Below, one piece after another: positions 45,591 through 58,446 of a stretch of DNA of 64,000 nt (positions within the stretch are counted from its first letter, which is position 1; every line of letters starts with the position of its first letter). The position numbers and the translations under genes were made by a program. The stretch spans positions 62,638,523 through 62,702,522 of the forward strand of contig CM055095.1 in the NCBI GenBank assembly GCA_029204225.1, given 5' to 3'. Below the pieces are notes generated by a model. The model was not told where the DNA came from, made no database searches, and was given only the letters and a program-made list of their open reading frames with translations. The DNA comes from Diphasiastrum complanatum. Lineage: Eukaryota; Streptophyta; Lycopodiopsida; Lycopodiales; Lycopodiaceae.

Positions 45591-47763
45591 GTTACATTGA
45601 AAGACAGCTCCTTATCTCTGTGATGCAGCAGTAGTATCCATAAAGTCTCAAAGAAATAGTTCTTGGCTCAACGATGGATGAGTTTGATAGTCCAGAGATT
45701 GAGCACACTAATGGATAAGTTACTGTGGACGTAGTGATGGTAACAACCCAACTCTCTATTCACTTATGGGACCAATGATCATTCTTCAATGTTTTGGAGC
45801 CAGATACTCGTTTCGTCACCTTCACACAAAGATGGACTTTTCATGCTTTCACACATAAACATTGCTCTCCTCGCCTATCTAAGGAGGGGTTTCTCACTCT
45901 CCTTCATCACATGATTTCCTCTTAATTACAAACACAAAAGGATGAAACTTTGGCCTCACACCTCTTTTTTTTAATATATATATATATATATATATGTAGG
46001 AATAACACCTTGAAACTGAGACCATGTCACTCTCTACACACAAACATCTCATAGAAGTTCTCAAATTATGATTAAATTTCTCATCTCACATATGATGAAA
46101 AAACAACGTTCACTTACATGCAAGGATCTTTTTTATGAGAAAGAGATAGTGAGCATTTATATACATCAAAAAGCAAGAGATCTCCATAACAACCTCTCGC
46201 AACATCACTTCCAAACCCATCTAAACACTCAATCCTAAAAACTCTCCACTCTAAAAATACTCTTCACTATCAACCATCGAAAACTATTCCACTATCCCAC
46301 TATTCGACGATGTTCCATTATTCGACTATTATGTCTTTGATACAAGGAGTGGACTCTCTTATATAGCCAACCCCCAAGGGTTGCCCTTCAACATGACATT
46401 TTGTCAATTGTCATGCATTTTGTACCTTCTTTGCCACATGTCCCTCCCCTATCAGGGTTCACCTATTTTAGTAGGTTCTCCAACTTGCTCCCCTCCTCCA
46501 AATAGGTGTTTTTTGGGTTTTGGAGCTCAACAACCTTGAAGTTTATATTTTCACGCTTCTCCAAGTTTGTCTTTTCGTTGCTTTCCCCAAGTGATTCTTT
46601 CCTTAGATTGCCTTTTGCCAAAATAGTATGTGCATAGGGCAAGGAACCTTTTTGCCTTATCCTTGTTAACCAACCTAGTAGCTACTAGTCAACCCCTATG
46701 GGTGTAGCTGGCCCATCATTTTCCTTTGCTCGTTTTTTCAGATTGTCGGTTTCCTATGTTGACAGCTTTTCCATACGTTCATACTGCTTGACCGTTGGTT
46801 TGTCTGTGCTTGAAATTATCTTGACCTTGCCGTTAGGATTTCCATGGTATTTTGAGCCTGTTATAATATTTTTGGTGACAAAATTTTCATTGTATGTTTC
46901 CTTTGCCGGTTCTTTATTTGAAACTGGCTTCTGCAACAGTCATGACTAGAGCTCTTCCGACAAACGGTTTTTCTGCAAATACACTAGGTAAATATATATT
47001 AGTAAAACAACTTTGTACATGGTGAAATTTTAGCACGGCTATGCCGACTATTTTTACAGCTGGCTAAAAAGCCGCAAAACATTTTTACATGCCATTTCTA
47101 AGGCCGTAAACTTTTTCTCTAGCCTCATTAAGGGTGGGCTGGGACCCATTTCTAAGTGGACCGGCACATTTTGCTCGGCTTTACATATATCAAATACTTT
47201 TTACGGTTCTTGATACCGTCACAAAACTACTATAACTTATCTAGCCACTTTAGGGGTAGGCTGGGACCCTTTACCCGTATAAGCCCATGGCCCAATGAGC
47301 ACACAAGTTGAGTTGTAAATAGAATAGTAGGCTTGGGCCTTTTTGTAACTAAAATAAAACTAGAGGCCACAAAGTCAAGTTTAGAACTTAGTGTTAAACT
47401 TTTTTGAGTTGGGTCCAATTTGGGACTCACATGAATCTTGTGATATCCAATGTACTTTTTTAGGACCCTTGAATTAAGTTGGGTCCAAGATGAATGGATA
47501 AGATTAGTGTACATATTAGCCAATAGTATTTTGGGGCAAGGGCCTTCCCCATTTATAAAAAGACACCTCATGTACTCTATTTTCATGCTTAATGAGAAGG
47601 AAAAAACTCTACCAAATTGGAGAGCCAAGCATCCTCATTTGCTAAGCACTCATGCTAATGCTTTTGTTGTGTGTTTCTATTGTTTCCATTTCTATGTTGT
47701 TGTTTTAATAGTTATGGTTTCTCTATTTAGCATGCATCTTGAGCTTTTGAGCTAATCTCCTTT
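45591..47763. other. Intergenic or degraded repeat, no recognised gene
   Basis: Contains a (TA)n run at about 45973-45995, and a partly repeated block around 47130-47270 (GGCTGGGACCC twice, with GGCTTTACATA and CCCGTATAAGC contexts) that looks like LTR-element debris. Open frames here, such as 46698-46949, have no family motif. Confidence 0.45.
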
Positions 47764-49856
47764 TGAGTACAAAAAGGACCAAGAGTGGATCCTAATCTGA
47801 TCCTCAAGAGAGATTGGTTGTCAGATTACTTGATCTATCAATCTACTTGAGATTAAGATCAATCTAGATCAATTCTAGACACAAAATCCTAACAAGAACA
47901 ATCATTAATTAGAGGTAGGTGTATTTTCTGGTTTTCCACGTGTGAAACCCTGTCTGAGTATGGACTCCAACCTGAGAATCAAGTACACATTGATAGCACC
48001 TCAAAACTATCAAAAAAAATGTAGACAAATGGAGAGAATCACTCAAAATTGCTTCCAAAACCAAGATTGGTGTCTCACAATGATTATGGCCAAATGTGGC
48101 TCTATATATACAATAAGTGGGAGCGCGTGGTACTGATCATCCCTCTGATCCCACATGTGTGAAGGTGCTTTGTCATATGATGATTCATCATGCAAAACTG
48201 ACACTTTGAGCACTTTTGGTCCATTTTCCTTCTATATGGAGATCTACTTGGAAATCTTCTAGAAGTCAAAATTCGCCTACTTCAGCTTATTCCACTCATG
48301 TGAGCTGTCCTATACACATGTGATATGACACCTAACCAAAGGATGTGGCTCATGCAATCAATAGATTGATGCCATGTGTCATATGTCTAGAAAACTAGTT
48401 TTTGGCCTTTTTAGCCATCAACTCCTCCTTGAGGTTCTACTTCCACCTCAATTACTATGTCATAAAGATCATGAAGTACAAGCAAAGACTCCATTCGAAC
48501 TACCCAAGTAGCATAATTAGTGGATGTAAGTCTTTCACTAGCTTCAAGCAAAAAACCACCCATTGATGCCATTTTTGAATGTGAAAAGGCACTAGAAACT
48601 CTTATGGTTTCTCTAAGAGATTTGAACCTAAAGTCTTTTAGCAAATTAGAAAGCTTATAGACTCAATCCTATCACTCATGAACCAATCTAGAATGATGGA
48701 AATTTAGATTCTAGTCTCAAACTTGCAAAATCACTCCTTAATCTATGATTTTTAGCAATCTCTCTCTTCAACCTCAACATACACTCAAAAAATTAGAGAA
48801 AATCAATTAGTGCACCTAATTCAAGCTTCAATTTTAATTTTTTGACTGATCTAATCCAAGAACTAATCAAGGGATTAGATTCACTATAGAAAATGCTTGA
48901 TTTTGCACCAAAAATTCACTCAAATTGGGTATGTGAGTCAAATTCTACAGATTTTTGAAATTTCTTAGTCAAAATCGGAGCTGTATAGCCTCACACGTGT
49001 GAAAAGTGTTTCTACAGCCCACAACAAGATCTGGACCAAAATTTTTGAGGATAGCTATCAAATCCAACTCGCTACACAAAATTTGACTAGTTTCCAAAAA
49101 ATTGCTAATTTTGGCTTTGATTTGGATTAACCCTATCAATTTCAACAAAACCTCTTGTACTAGGCTCTGATACCATGTGCAAAAAGTACAAAAGGACCAA
49201 GAGTGGATCCTAATCTGATCCTCAAGAGAGATTGGTTGTCAGATTACTTGATCTATCAATCTACTTGAGATTAAGATCAATCTAGATCAATTCTAGAAAC
49301 AAAATCCTAACAAGAACAATCATTAATTGAAGGTAGGTGTACTTTCTGGTTTTCCACGTGTGAAACCCTGTCTGAGTACGGACTCCAACCTGAAAATCAA
49401 GTACACATTGATAGCACCTCAAAACAATCAAAACAAATGTAGACAAATGGAGAGAATCACTCAAAATTGCCTCCAAAACCAAGATTGGTGTCTCACAATG
49501 ATTATGGCCAAATGTGGCTCTATATATACAATAAGTGAGAGCTCATGGTACTGATCATCCCTCTGATCTCACATGTGTGAAGGTGCTTTGTCATATGATG
49601 ATTCATCATGCAAAACTGACACTTGGACAAAACCTTCTATTTTGAGCACTTTTGGTCCATTTTTCTTCTATATGGAGATCGACTTGGAAATTTTCTAGAA
49701 GTCAAAATTTGCCTACTTCAGCTTATTTCACACATGTGAGCTATCCTCTACACATGGGATATGACACCTTACCAAAGGATGTGGCTCATGCAATCAATAG
49801 ATTGATGCCATGTGTCATATGTCTAGAAAGCTAGTTTTTGGCCTTTTTAGCCACTA
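47764..49856 (-). mobile_element. Antisense Copia derivative: two LTRs with a 755-bp interior
   Basis: Two near-identical blocks in the same orientation, 47764-48420 and 49176-49856, each with GGACCAAGAGTGGATCCTAA near the left edge and TTTTTGGCCTTTTTAGCCA near the right edge. Read on the minus strand, the right copy is the 5' LTR; GGCTCTGATACCA at 49163-49175 is its primer site (TGGTATCAGAGCC). The interior holds only a leader and 51 codons of gag. No target duplication could be found. This is an internally deleted copy, similar in design to TRIM elements. Confidence 0.85.
48421..48572 (-). pseudogene. Copia gag N-terminus in the deleted antisense element
   Basis: The ATG at 48572 starts MASMGGFLLEASERLTSTNY, continues ATWVVRMESLLVLHDLYD and runs straight into the 3' LTR at 48420. 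It is homologous to the gag start at 12303 and therefore related to family A. Confidence 0.85.
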
Positions 49857-50855
49857 GAACTTGAATTAAATCATATGTACAACATATATGATTATGGTAC
49901 ATGACAAGTACACTATTTTCACACGTGGGAACAGGCTCCAAACATGTGTAATCATCCTATATACAAGATTTTTGGCCTCTACCAAGCTTATTTTTGCATT
50001 TTTCACAAGCCATTCCGCTGACAATTGTCTGTAATTGCACTCTAGGGCACACTGTTGGAAAAGGTGAACTCTTGCAACCATTCCCTGGCATTTCTCAAGA
50101 GCAAAGTGCCTGACGCTGAAGTCAAAATCCCTCACGTTTGCCCCTGCGACCAGACCCTGAAGTGTCCGAACTCGACGTAATTGAAGTTCCAGACAGACCC
50201 GAAGTAAAAATGCCACTCAGTCTAAAATGACTTAGAGTATGTTTTAGCCTACCTTCTGGATTTTCGCATTTTCTCAAAAAATACGACACTTAGTCCAAAT
50301 GACTAAGAACACACTTTCAGTTGACCTTCGGTAGTTTCACCATCTTTTAAAATGCAACAGTTCATGCTTCACACTCCTTCACTAGATGAAACTTGGACAT
50401 GGAGATATAAGGCAATTGATGAAAATGACAGCCAACCGTAATCAATTGGAATTAGCTTAATGCACTTCTTTTAATTAATGTAGTTTGTATTGATCCTGTC
50501 TCACGATTCCTATATACATGATCAACGCAGATAGACTAAGAAGAGATGAATCAAGCAGAACAAGTGTTATGCATGAAAGTGTACCAACTAGCAGAGCATA
50601 GCAATTTTGTAAGAGGAGCGTCAGGCCACCAACATGTGAGATACTGAAAGACTCACTCAAAAACAAAACAAAATACAAAGGCTTCTAGTTCTATCCGTCT
50701 CTGATTGTCCTGCTACACTTGTTTGATTGACTGTTGCAAGGTCTCTGATCTGTAGTCTAGTGTCTAGGTCCTGCAAACTCCACATAAACAAAACAATAGA
50801 GCTTTTCAAATTTACAATCTACATGGTATCAGAACAGGTTCTTTAGATGCACAAT

Positions 50856-53360
50856 ATGGCTACAACGATTCAAACCAGGATTACAATCAACCTTGATGGC
50901 GCGAACTATCGAGGTGGAAGTTCAAAATCAAAACACTCTTGAAGGGTGAAGGGATCTGTGGTTAGTGACCGATCTCACAGAAGAACAGCCTCCAGAAGGA
51001 GACCCAAGAAGAGCTGAATGGATTAGAAGGGATGAACGCACAATGGCTATCATTGTTTCATCCATAAACGAAGAAATCCTCATGTAGACTGAAGACTGTG
51101 AATGCAGCCATGAAGCATGGAAAAAGCTTAAGTAGAAGTATGAGGTGAGGACTGCTGCATCAATGATGCACCTTCACAATCAACTACAAGGCATGCGATG
51201 AGATGGAATCATGCTGGATCAGCACATTGAGAGAATCAGAATGATCTTACTCAACTTTCTGCATTTGGACAGGAGCACCAGGTCCCAGCACCATAGCAAC
51301 TGATGTAATTCATGAAGTCCCTACCTACATCCTATCAGCCACTGAGAATGCTCATCCTGAGCTTGCTAGAGATGACGTTCGAATGAGCTGTCAGTCTTGT
51401 CGCTAATGAGAGACTGATGAGGGATGAAGGAGAAGGTAGCAATGGCTAATATAAGGCCCGTTTCAATAAAGGAAAGAAGAAATACAAAAACAAGCCAAGA
51501 TTCGACAAGACTCAGCCGAAGTCTTCGACAAGAGGCAGTAACAACAACAAGAAGACTTCTTTCTGTGATCACTGCCACAAGCTGGGACACACAGCCGATA
51601 GATGCTGGTTCAATCGAACAATACCTTGCATGCACTGCAAGAAGAAGGGACATATGAGTGCAGATTCAACCCAAAAGAAAAGAACAAGGTTGAAAAGGCC
51701 CATGTTGCAGAATTGTCAAAGGATGCAGACAGGAGTGATAAAACCTTCACAGTATTTGATGAGGCTTCAACAAACTATGCGCAACACGACTACCATGTAG
51801 TAATCGACTCAGGAGCAACTTCACACATCACTTGTAGTAGAAACGTCTTGATCAACTACAGAGTACGACAATACAAGAGCAGTGATACTAGGCGATGGAA
51901 GCCAACACGACGTCGAATGCATCGGGACTCTATAGCTACACACACTGTTAGGACAAGCAGAGCTGTCAGGAGCCCTGTATGTGCCCACACTAAGAAGAGA
52001 CTTGCTCTCCATATCGAAGATGACAAATCTCGGAGTATGAGTTCTGTTTGATGGCAACACATGCTGTATGATCGAGCAAAAATCAAACAAGCTGATGACT
52101 ATTGGGGCCAAAGGTAACCTGTCTCAGGCTAAAATTATCAGCACTTATAATAGCATTTTGAATGCATCAGAGAACGAAGATCATCTCTGGTATAGAAGAA
52201 TGTATCATATGAACATGAGAAGTCTACACGACATGAGCAAGAAGGAGATTGTCACAGGTCTGATCGAGCTCCATTTGTACATGAGGGAAGAAGTGCCAAA
52301 GAAGTCCTTGAGCTTGTCCACTCAGATGTCTGTGGACCGATGAAAATCGACTCACTCTCAGGATCGAGGTACTTCCTGACATTCATCGATGATTACAGCC
52401 GAATGACAACGATCTACTATCTAAAGAAAAGTTCAAAAGTGTTCGAATCTTTCAAGAAGTTCTTGGCATTCGCAGAGAGACACACCTCCAAAAGGGTGTA
52501 GAATATCAGGTCTGACAATGGAGGTGAGTATACAAGCAAGGAGTTCTCAAACTTCTGCCAAGAACAAGAAATTGAGCACCAATTCACTCCTGCATACACA
52601 CCACAGTACAATGGTGTAGCCGAAAGAAGAAACATGACGCTTGTCGAAGGATCCAAATGCATGATGGCACAAGCTCAGTTGCCAAGTCAATTTTGGGCAG
52701 AGGCAATTGCTGCTGTTGTACACTTGACGAACAGATCGATAGCGACAGCCCTAGAAGACAAGACATCATATGAAATGTGGACAGGTCATAAGCCCGATCT
52801 GTCACATGTTCAAATGTGCAGCATACATGCACATACTAAGAGAAAAAAGAAGCAAGCTCGACGAAAAGTTGGTGCAAACAATCATGGTTGTATATATTCA
52901 AACGGCTCACAAGTCTACAGATTCCAACAACCCAACCTCAAAGGTGGTGGTAACAAGTAGAGATATGAAGTTCGACGAATCAACTTTTCCTAGATTGAAG
53001 GAAACAAAAGGCCATGAGATCTTCACACTACTGCCAATTGAACAGAAAAATCGAAATCAGACATCGATAGGGAATGTCAAACCACAGACTCCAAAGCAGC
53101 AAGCTGAAGATCAATCAGACGAAAAAGTTGAAGAACAAACAAAACAATAGCAACAAGTCGGACCAAGAAGGTCGATGAGAACAAGAAGACCTCCAGACCG
53201 GTACATCGACAATCTTCAGTGGAGTGAAGATGCAGATGTCGAATATTGCAGCTTCGCTGAAGAATCGACAACATATGAAGAAGCTGTCCAGAGTCCAGAG
53301 GGAGAATTGATGCGAAAAAGTGCACTCAAAAAATGCAAATTCCAGCTAGAACTCTGGTGA
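50856..53360 (+). pseudogene. Copia gag, protease and integrase of element E
   Basis: Gag starts near 50856 (ITINLDGANYRG) and has many stops. Zinc knuckle: CDHCHKLGHTADRC at about 51560, then a second CMHCKKKGHMSAD. Protease: VIDSGATSHITC at 51790-51840, catalytic DSG intact. Integrase: LWYRRMYHMN at about 52170, then HSDVCGPMKI, YFLTFIDDYSR, a stop, NIRSDNGGEYTSKEF and YNGVAERRNMT (all three acidic residues present), and linker PRRSMRTRRPPDRY. The frame fails at about 53360 at the foreign insertion. Confidence 0.9.
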
Positions 53361-54585
53361 CAAACTGATAAAATTCTCGAACAATTTCGTGAAACTCAAA
53401 TTATTTTTGTTCAAGAATAATTCGTGTTGGAATCAAGCTCTGTAACACAACGAAACGAAACGAGACGAAATCTAGACGAAAATGAAACGAAACGAAGCGA
53501 AGCAAAACTTAATGAGCTCTAACATTGATTCATGCTGGAAGCATAGAGATCGCGAAACGAAATGAAACAAATCGAACTTAGACAAAAGAGAAGAATTTAC
53601 GAAAAAGATCAATCATGCCCTGTAACGAGACAAGACGAAACAAAACAAAATGAAACAAGCCGAAACGAAGTGAAAATGAAACGAAACTTAAGTGAGCTCT
53701 GAAATTGATTTACGTTTATAGCCAAGTGATCGCGAAACGAAGCGAAGCGAAACACGAAGCGAAAGCATTTGCAAACAAAAATCAGTTCGTCAAGAATTCA
53801 GATATGATTACTGGTCGCTGTCGGCTATATCATTCCTACAATCCTTCAAAGTGTAGACAGACACTGCTGATCTACGTTAACAGATTAATATAGCATTCAA
53901 CAAAATCAAACCAATGTGTGGTATTGAATAAACAAGTGAATCAGATACACGAATAATAGCAGACTAATATTCATTCGAGATCATACAATCATTTAGAATA
54001 ATATGGGCACAACAACCACAACATTATCTATTGATCTTCTGATTTTTCAAGCACTGTGCGACAAACCACATAGTGCAATGGCGTGAGAGAAATACAGTTA
54101 TCTCACGATTCGTGTCTCGCTTACTAGCGGACTCCTGGATTGACAGATCTTCTACAAAATTGTCTCACTCACAGGCGGACACGTATTTTGTATTTTTTGT
54201 CTTTCTTGTCTGTTTGTATTATGCATCGAACAGAAAGTATATAGTTCGCGAACTTTCTTATGTTGCGTCGTGTAACTTCCAGATTAGAAAGATTAATCAT
54301 CTACAACTAATCACGAATTACAAGAGTGGCAGATTAGCCATGACCTAGAGTACTTTTGCTGATGTCATAATATCTGATCAAATAATTGTACCCCTTGGTA
54401 CTTGGTTGATCTTCTTGGCCGTTCGTGGAGCAAGAATGATTTTGTGTCGCAAAACAATTTCGTGTCGTGTGTCGCAAAATTGTTCGCGAACAATTTCGTT
54501 TTTTGTGTCTTTTCTGTCAAAATCAGAGTGGAGAGCTAGCAAGGCTTTGGCACTAGAAACATTTTGTTTCTTCAAGAATTCTGGA
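53361..54585. mobile_element. Insertion rich in (ACGAA) words, inside element E, class unknown
   Basis: The sequence between the integrase linker and the RT has no Copia counterpart. It has two tandem units of about 175 bp (from 53441 and 53615; both have CTGTAAC, runs of GAAACGAAACGA, TGAGCTCT and GTGATCGCGAAACGAA or AGATCGCGAAACGAA). A perfect 20-bp palindrome AAATTGTTCGCGAACAATTT lies at 54477-54496, and GAACAATTTCG near the left edge (53385) echoes it. The limits are approximate; target duplications were not identified. Confidence 0.6.
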
Positions 54586-56080
54586 AGTAGGCAATGTCAG
54601 AGGAGGCCGAGTTGATGAGAGAGAACGAGGCATGGACATTGGAGCCATTTCTCGAAGGAAAGAAGACTGTCGACTGCAAATGGGTCTACAAAAAAAAGCT
54701 GAAATCAGATGGCACTGTTGGACGCTACAAGGCCAGACTTGTCACCAAGGGCTACATGCAAAGGTATGGCATCAACTACTTCGATACATACTCACCAATG
54801 GTCAAGATGACAAGCATCCGACTACTCCTTGCATATGCAACGCAACACAATGTGGAAATACACCAAATTGTTGTAAAAACAGCCTTTCTCCATGAAGATA
54901 TAGAGGAAGAAATCTTCATGAAACAACTTGAAGGACTCAAAGACATGAACAATCGAGAGTATGCTTGTCGGCTACATTGATGCATATATGGTCCGAACAT
55001 CACAAGCTTGGTACAAGAAGCTCGATGATCTTTTGAAGTCCTTAGACTTCGTTCTTGCACAACTAGATTGTAATGTATGTCTACATAAAAAGAGTGGAAA
55101 TTTTTTTTTTGTGATTCTGACAATTTTTGTAGATGACTCTTTAATGATAGAAAATGGTTTGATGCTAATCAACGATACAAAGAGTCAGATATCTGCAAGT
55201 TATGAGATCACGGATCTAGGAGAGGCAACAAAATATCTTGGGCTGCAGATGTCAATCAGAATACGCCAAAAAGGTGTTGAAGTAGTACAGAATGAGTGAC
55301 TGCAAAGAAAAAGCCACACCTATGATAGTTGGAGCTAGATTGTTGAAGCAAGACTATCCAAGCGCAGAAGAAGAGAGACAAAAGATGGAAGGTATACCAT
55401 ACCAAAACTTGATCGGTAGTCTGATGTACCTTACAATTTGTACTAGACCCGACTTGGCCTTCTCTGTCTATGCATTAAGTCAATTATCTTCTAACCCGGA
55501 CATGGCACATTGGTTAATGGCAAAATGCATACTGCAATATCTGAAAGGCACCCAAAATGTGAGATTGACCTACAAAGCAAACAAAGAATTCAAGGTGCAA
55601 CACTACAATGATGCAAGCTGGGCAAGCTGCAAAGATGACAACAAGTCCGTGACAGATGTCTGATAGCGTGCGAAGTAGCGATCAGCTAGGCATGCAAAAA
55701 GCAAACACTAGTAGCTCAATTTTCATGCGAAGCCGAATATGTGGCAGCATCAAAGGTGGCTAATGAGGTAGTGTGGTTGTAGATGATGCTGGTCGCAATT
55801 GGACAACAGAGAGAACCATGTACTATGATGATGGATTCTCAGAGTGCCATATATCTATCCCAAGATCCAGTCTTTCATTCGAAGACCAAACACATACCTT
55901 TGAAGTACCATCACATTTGAGAACTGATCTTGAAGAGAGAGATGAGTGTTGAATATATAAATTCTAAAAACATGGTTGCAGATTTGTTGACAAAGCCACT
56001 GGAGAAACCACTGTTCACAAAGCACAGGAAGGCAATGGGATTGGATGAGCAGAAAGGTTGCAACGTTCAAGAGAAGGGAG
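54586..56080 (+). pseudogene. Copia reverse transcriptase and RNase H of element E
   Basis: RT: MSEEAELMRENEAWTLEP, KWVYKKKLKSDGTVGRYKAR, TYSPMVKMTSIRLLLAYA and EIFMKQLEG, then a frame change at about 54960 and FVDDSLMIE (the YVDD site, tyrosine replaced by phenylalanine). YQNLIGSLMYLTICTRPDLA leads into RNase H (NDASWASCKDDN), with stops from 55663 on, and ends ADLLTKPLEKPLFTKHRKAM. Cannot be translated as a whole. Confidence 0.9.
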
Positions 56081-56859
56081 TGTTGGAAAAGGTGAACTCT
56101 TGCAACCATTCCCTGGCATTCCTCGAGAGCGAAGTGCCCGAAGTCGAAGTCAAAGTTGAAGTCCCCGACGTTTATCCCGAAGTGTCCAAACTCGACTCTC
56201 AGCCGAAGTTCCAGACAGACTCGAAGTAAAAACACCACTCAGTCTAAAATGACTTAGAGTATGTTTTAGCCTACCTTCAGGATTTTCACATTTCCCTGAA
56301 AAATACAACTCTTAGTCCAAATGACTAAGAACACACTTTCAGTTGACACGGTTTCGCCATCTTTAGAAATGCAATAGTCCATGCTTCATCCTCCTTCGCT
56401 ACCTGGACATGGAGATATAAGATGACTGATGAAAATGACAACCAACCGTAATCAGTTGGAATTAGCTTAATGCACTTCTTTTAATTAATGTAGTTTGTAT
56501 TGATCTTGTCTCATGATTTCTATATACATGATCAACGCAGATAGACTAAGAAGAGATGAATCAAGCAGAACAAGTGTTATCCATGAAAGTCTGCCAACCA
56601 GCAGAACGTAACAATTTTGTAAGAGAAGCGTAAGGCCGCCAACGTGGGAGACACTGAATGACTCACTCAAAAACAAAACAAGATACAAAGGCTTCTAGTT
56701 CTATCCATCTCTGATTGTCATGCTACACTTGTTTGATTGACTGCTGCAAGGTATGTGATCTGTAGTCTAGTGTCTAGGTCCTGTAAACTCCGCGTAAACA
56801 AAACAATAGAGGTTCCCAAATCTACAATCTACACACACGTGGCCCAACCAAATTTCAAG

Positions 56860-57896
56860 ATTCGACTTTTCTCCATTACAACATACAATAAGCCAGAGGT
56901 TGGTTCCAGAGGATCAGCACATTTTTCATCTGACAAGGTTTTCAACCAGGCACGGCCGACAATAACGTCTACTTCAAGTCGGTGCAACAATCCTTTATAA
57001 TTATCACATTGTATGTAGATGATACATTACTTTTCAGCAGTTGTACCAATCTGGTGAAGGATGTTAAACAAATGTTGTCTTCTGAGTTCGACATGACCGA
57101 TCTGGGCGAAGCTCACTTCTGTTTGGGCATTCAAATCCATCGAGACAGAACGAGATGACATATAGTTATTACTCAGCAAAGGTATCTTCACAATGTCCTT
57201 ATCAGATATAATTTGATTAATTGTAAATTAGCTCACTCGCTAATGGAACTAGGCCTGCACTTGTCGAAGGACCAATGTCCTCAAACTAACCAGGAAGATG
57301 AGCAGATGAGAGAGTATCCCTATTGATCGATACTTGGATCTCTCATGTATGCAATGGTCTGCACAAGACCTGATATTGCTTTTGCAGTCAGCTCACTCGG
57401 CCAATTCATGGCCAATCCTGGCATTACCCATTGGAAGGCTCTTATAAGAGTCACTGAGATACATTCAAGCTACAATGGACCAATGCATCTACTATGGAGA
57501 AGTCAACAATGACTCAATGGATTTTCTGATGCAAGCTGGGAAGGAGATCATAAATTCACATCCGGATTTACATTCTTCTTCAACGGCGGTCCTATATCAT
57601 GGAACAGTCGTAAGCAAACCTCTATTGCTCTTTCATCTATAGAAGCAGAGTATATTGATGCTTCTCAATCTATTAAAGAGGCATACTGGTTGAGGAATTT
57701 ATTGGCAGACATTAGTTTGAACCAGTACACCCCGACAATCATATTCTTTGATAATCAGAGTGCAATTGCCTTATCGGCCAACACTAGATTTCACTCTAGG
57801 AGTAAGCACATCGAGATCCGATATCATTATGTCAGGGGCAAGATTTTCGACAAAGAGGTAAGCTTAACGTACTGTCGAACGCAGGACATGCTTTAG
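56860..57896 (+). pseudogene. Copia RT/RNase H fragment F
   Basis: After the target site of E the sequence reads, across frame shifts, LYVDDTLLFSS (RT catalytic site), TDLGEAHFCLGIQIHRDR, LGSLMYAMVCTRPDIAFAV, FSDASWEGDH, SRKQTSIALSSIEAEYI and ANTRFHSRSKHIEIRYHYVR, ending in a stop at 57894-57896. It represents the C-terminal third of a Copia pol, different from C, D and E. No LTR was found. Confidence 0.9.
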
Positions 57897-58082
57897 AGAA
57901 AATTTGAGCACAAAAGGGGCCTTTCAATATTTTTATTTTTTTTCTCAAAAGTTTCTTCCACATGGACCAATCATAACGTAACTCCAAGTTGATTTTCTTT
58001 TCTTTTTGAAAGAACTGTAATTTTGTGTCAGGGTTAGCCCGTAAATAAGCCATTTTATCTGTAGTATAATATGCAACTCAGC

Positions 58083-58099
58083 AAAAAAAAAAAAAAAAA
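58083..58099. repeat. (A)17 tract
   Basis: Seventeen adenines just upstream of the foldback element. Confidence 0.95.
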
Positions 58100-58114
58100 T
58101 AGTGTAACTTTTGA

Positions 58115-58446
58115 ACGACAGTTCGGATTGAGACGATTATGGTGCCATTAGAAAGCCCTCGATGAGAGCTTTTCCACGACACCCAAATGACCCAGTTCCA
58201 AGCTACAGTGAAGAAGTTACGGCCAGTCAAAGTTTTGGTCGGTCAACACTTGGTCAACCCGATATCTGTTTCAAGCGAAGTTGACTAGTTTGACCCGAGT
58301 TGGCCAAGTGTTGACCGACCAAAGCTTTGTCTGGCCATAACTTCTTCACCGTAGTTTGGAATTGGGTCATGTTGGATGTCGTTGAAAAGCTCTCGGCGAG
58401 GGCTTTCTAATGGCACCGTAATCGTCTCAATCCGAGCTGTAGTTGG
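58115..58446. repeat. Long inverted repeat (foldback), arms about 148 bp, loop about 30 bp
   Basis: The left arm (58115-58263) starts ACGACAGTTCGGATTGAGAC. The right arm (58295-58446), read in reverse, starts AACTACAGCTCGGATTGAGA and follows the left arm to the end (GGTGCCATTAGAAAGCCCTC, GTGAAGAAGTTA, TTGGTCGGTCAACACTTGG). About nine in ten bases pair. A transcript of either strand would form a long hairpin. No target duplication found. It could be a MITE or foldback element, an inverted duplication of repeat debris, or a small-RNA precursor. Confidence 0.85.

Larger units (their letters stand above)
50053..56833 (+). mobile_element. Complete but decayed Copia element E (6.8 kb)
   Basis: The 5' LTR is 50053-50823 (771 bp) and the 3' LTR is 56081-56833 (753 bp); both begin TGTTGGAAAAGGTGAACTCT and end CAATCTACA. 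Target duplication CACAC at 50048-50052 and 56834-56838. Primer site TGGTATCAGAACAGG at 50824; purine tract GAGAAGGGAG directly before the 3' LTR. It contains a full set of gag, protease, integrase, RT and RNase H remnants with many stops, plus an insertion of about 1.2 kb between integrase and RT. Confidence 0.95.

Noticed and set aside
46698-46949. A hydrophobic 83-codon open frame
   Set aside because: It has an AT-rich, low-complexity composition and no homology I recognise.
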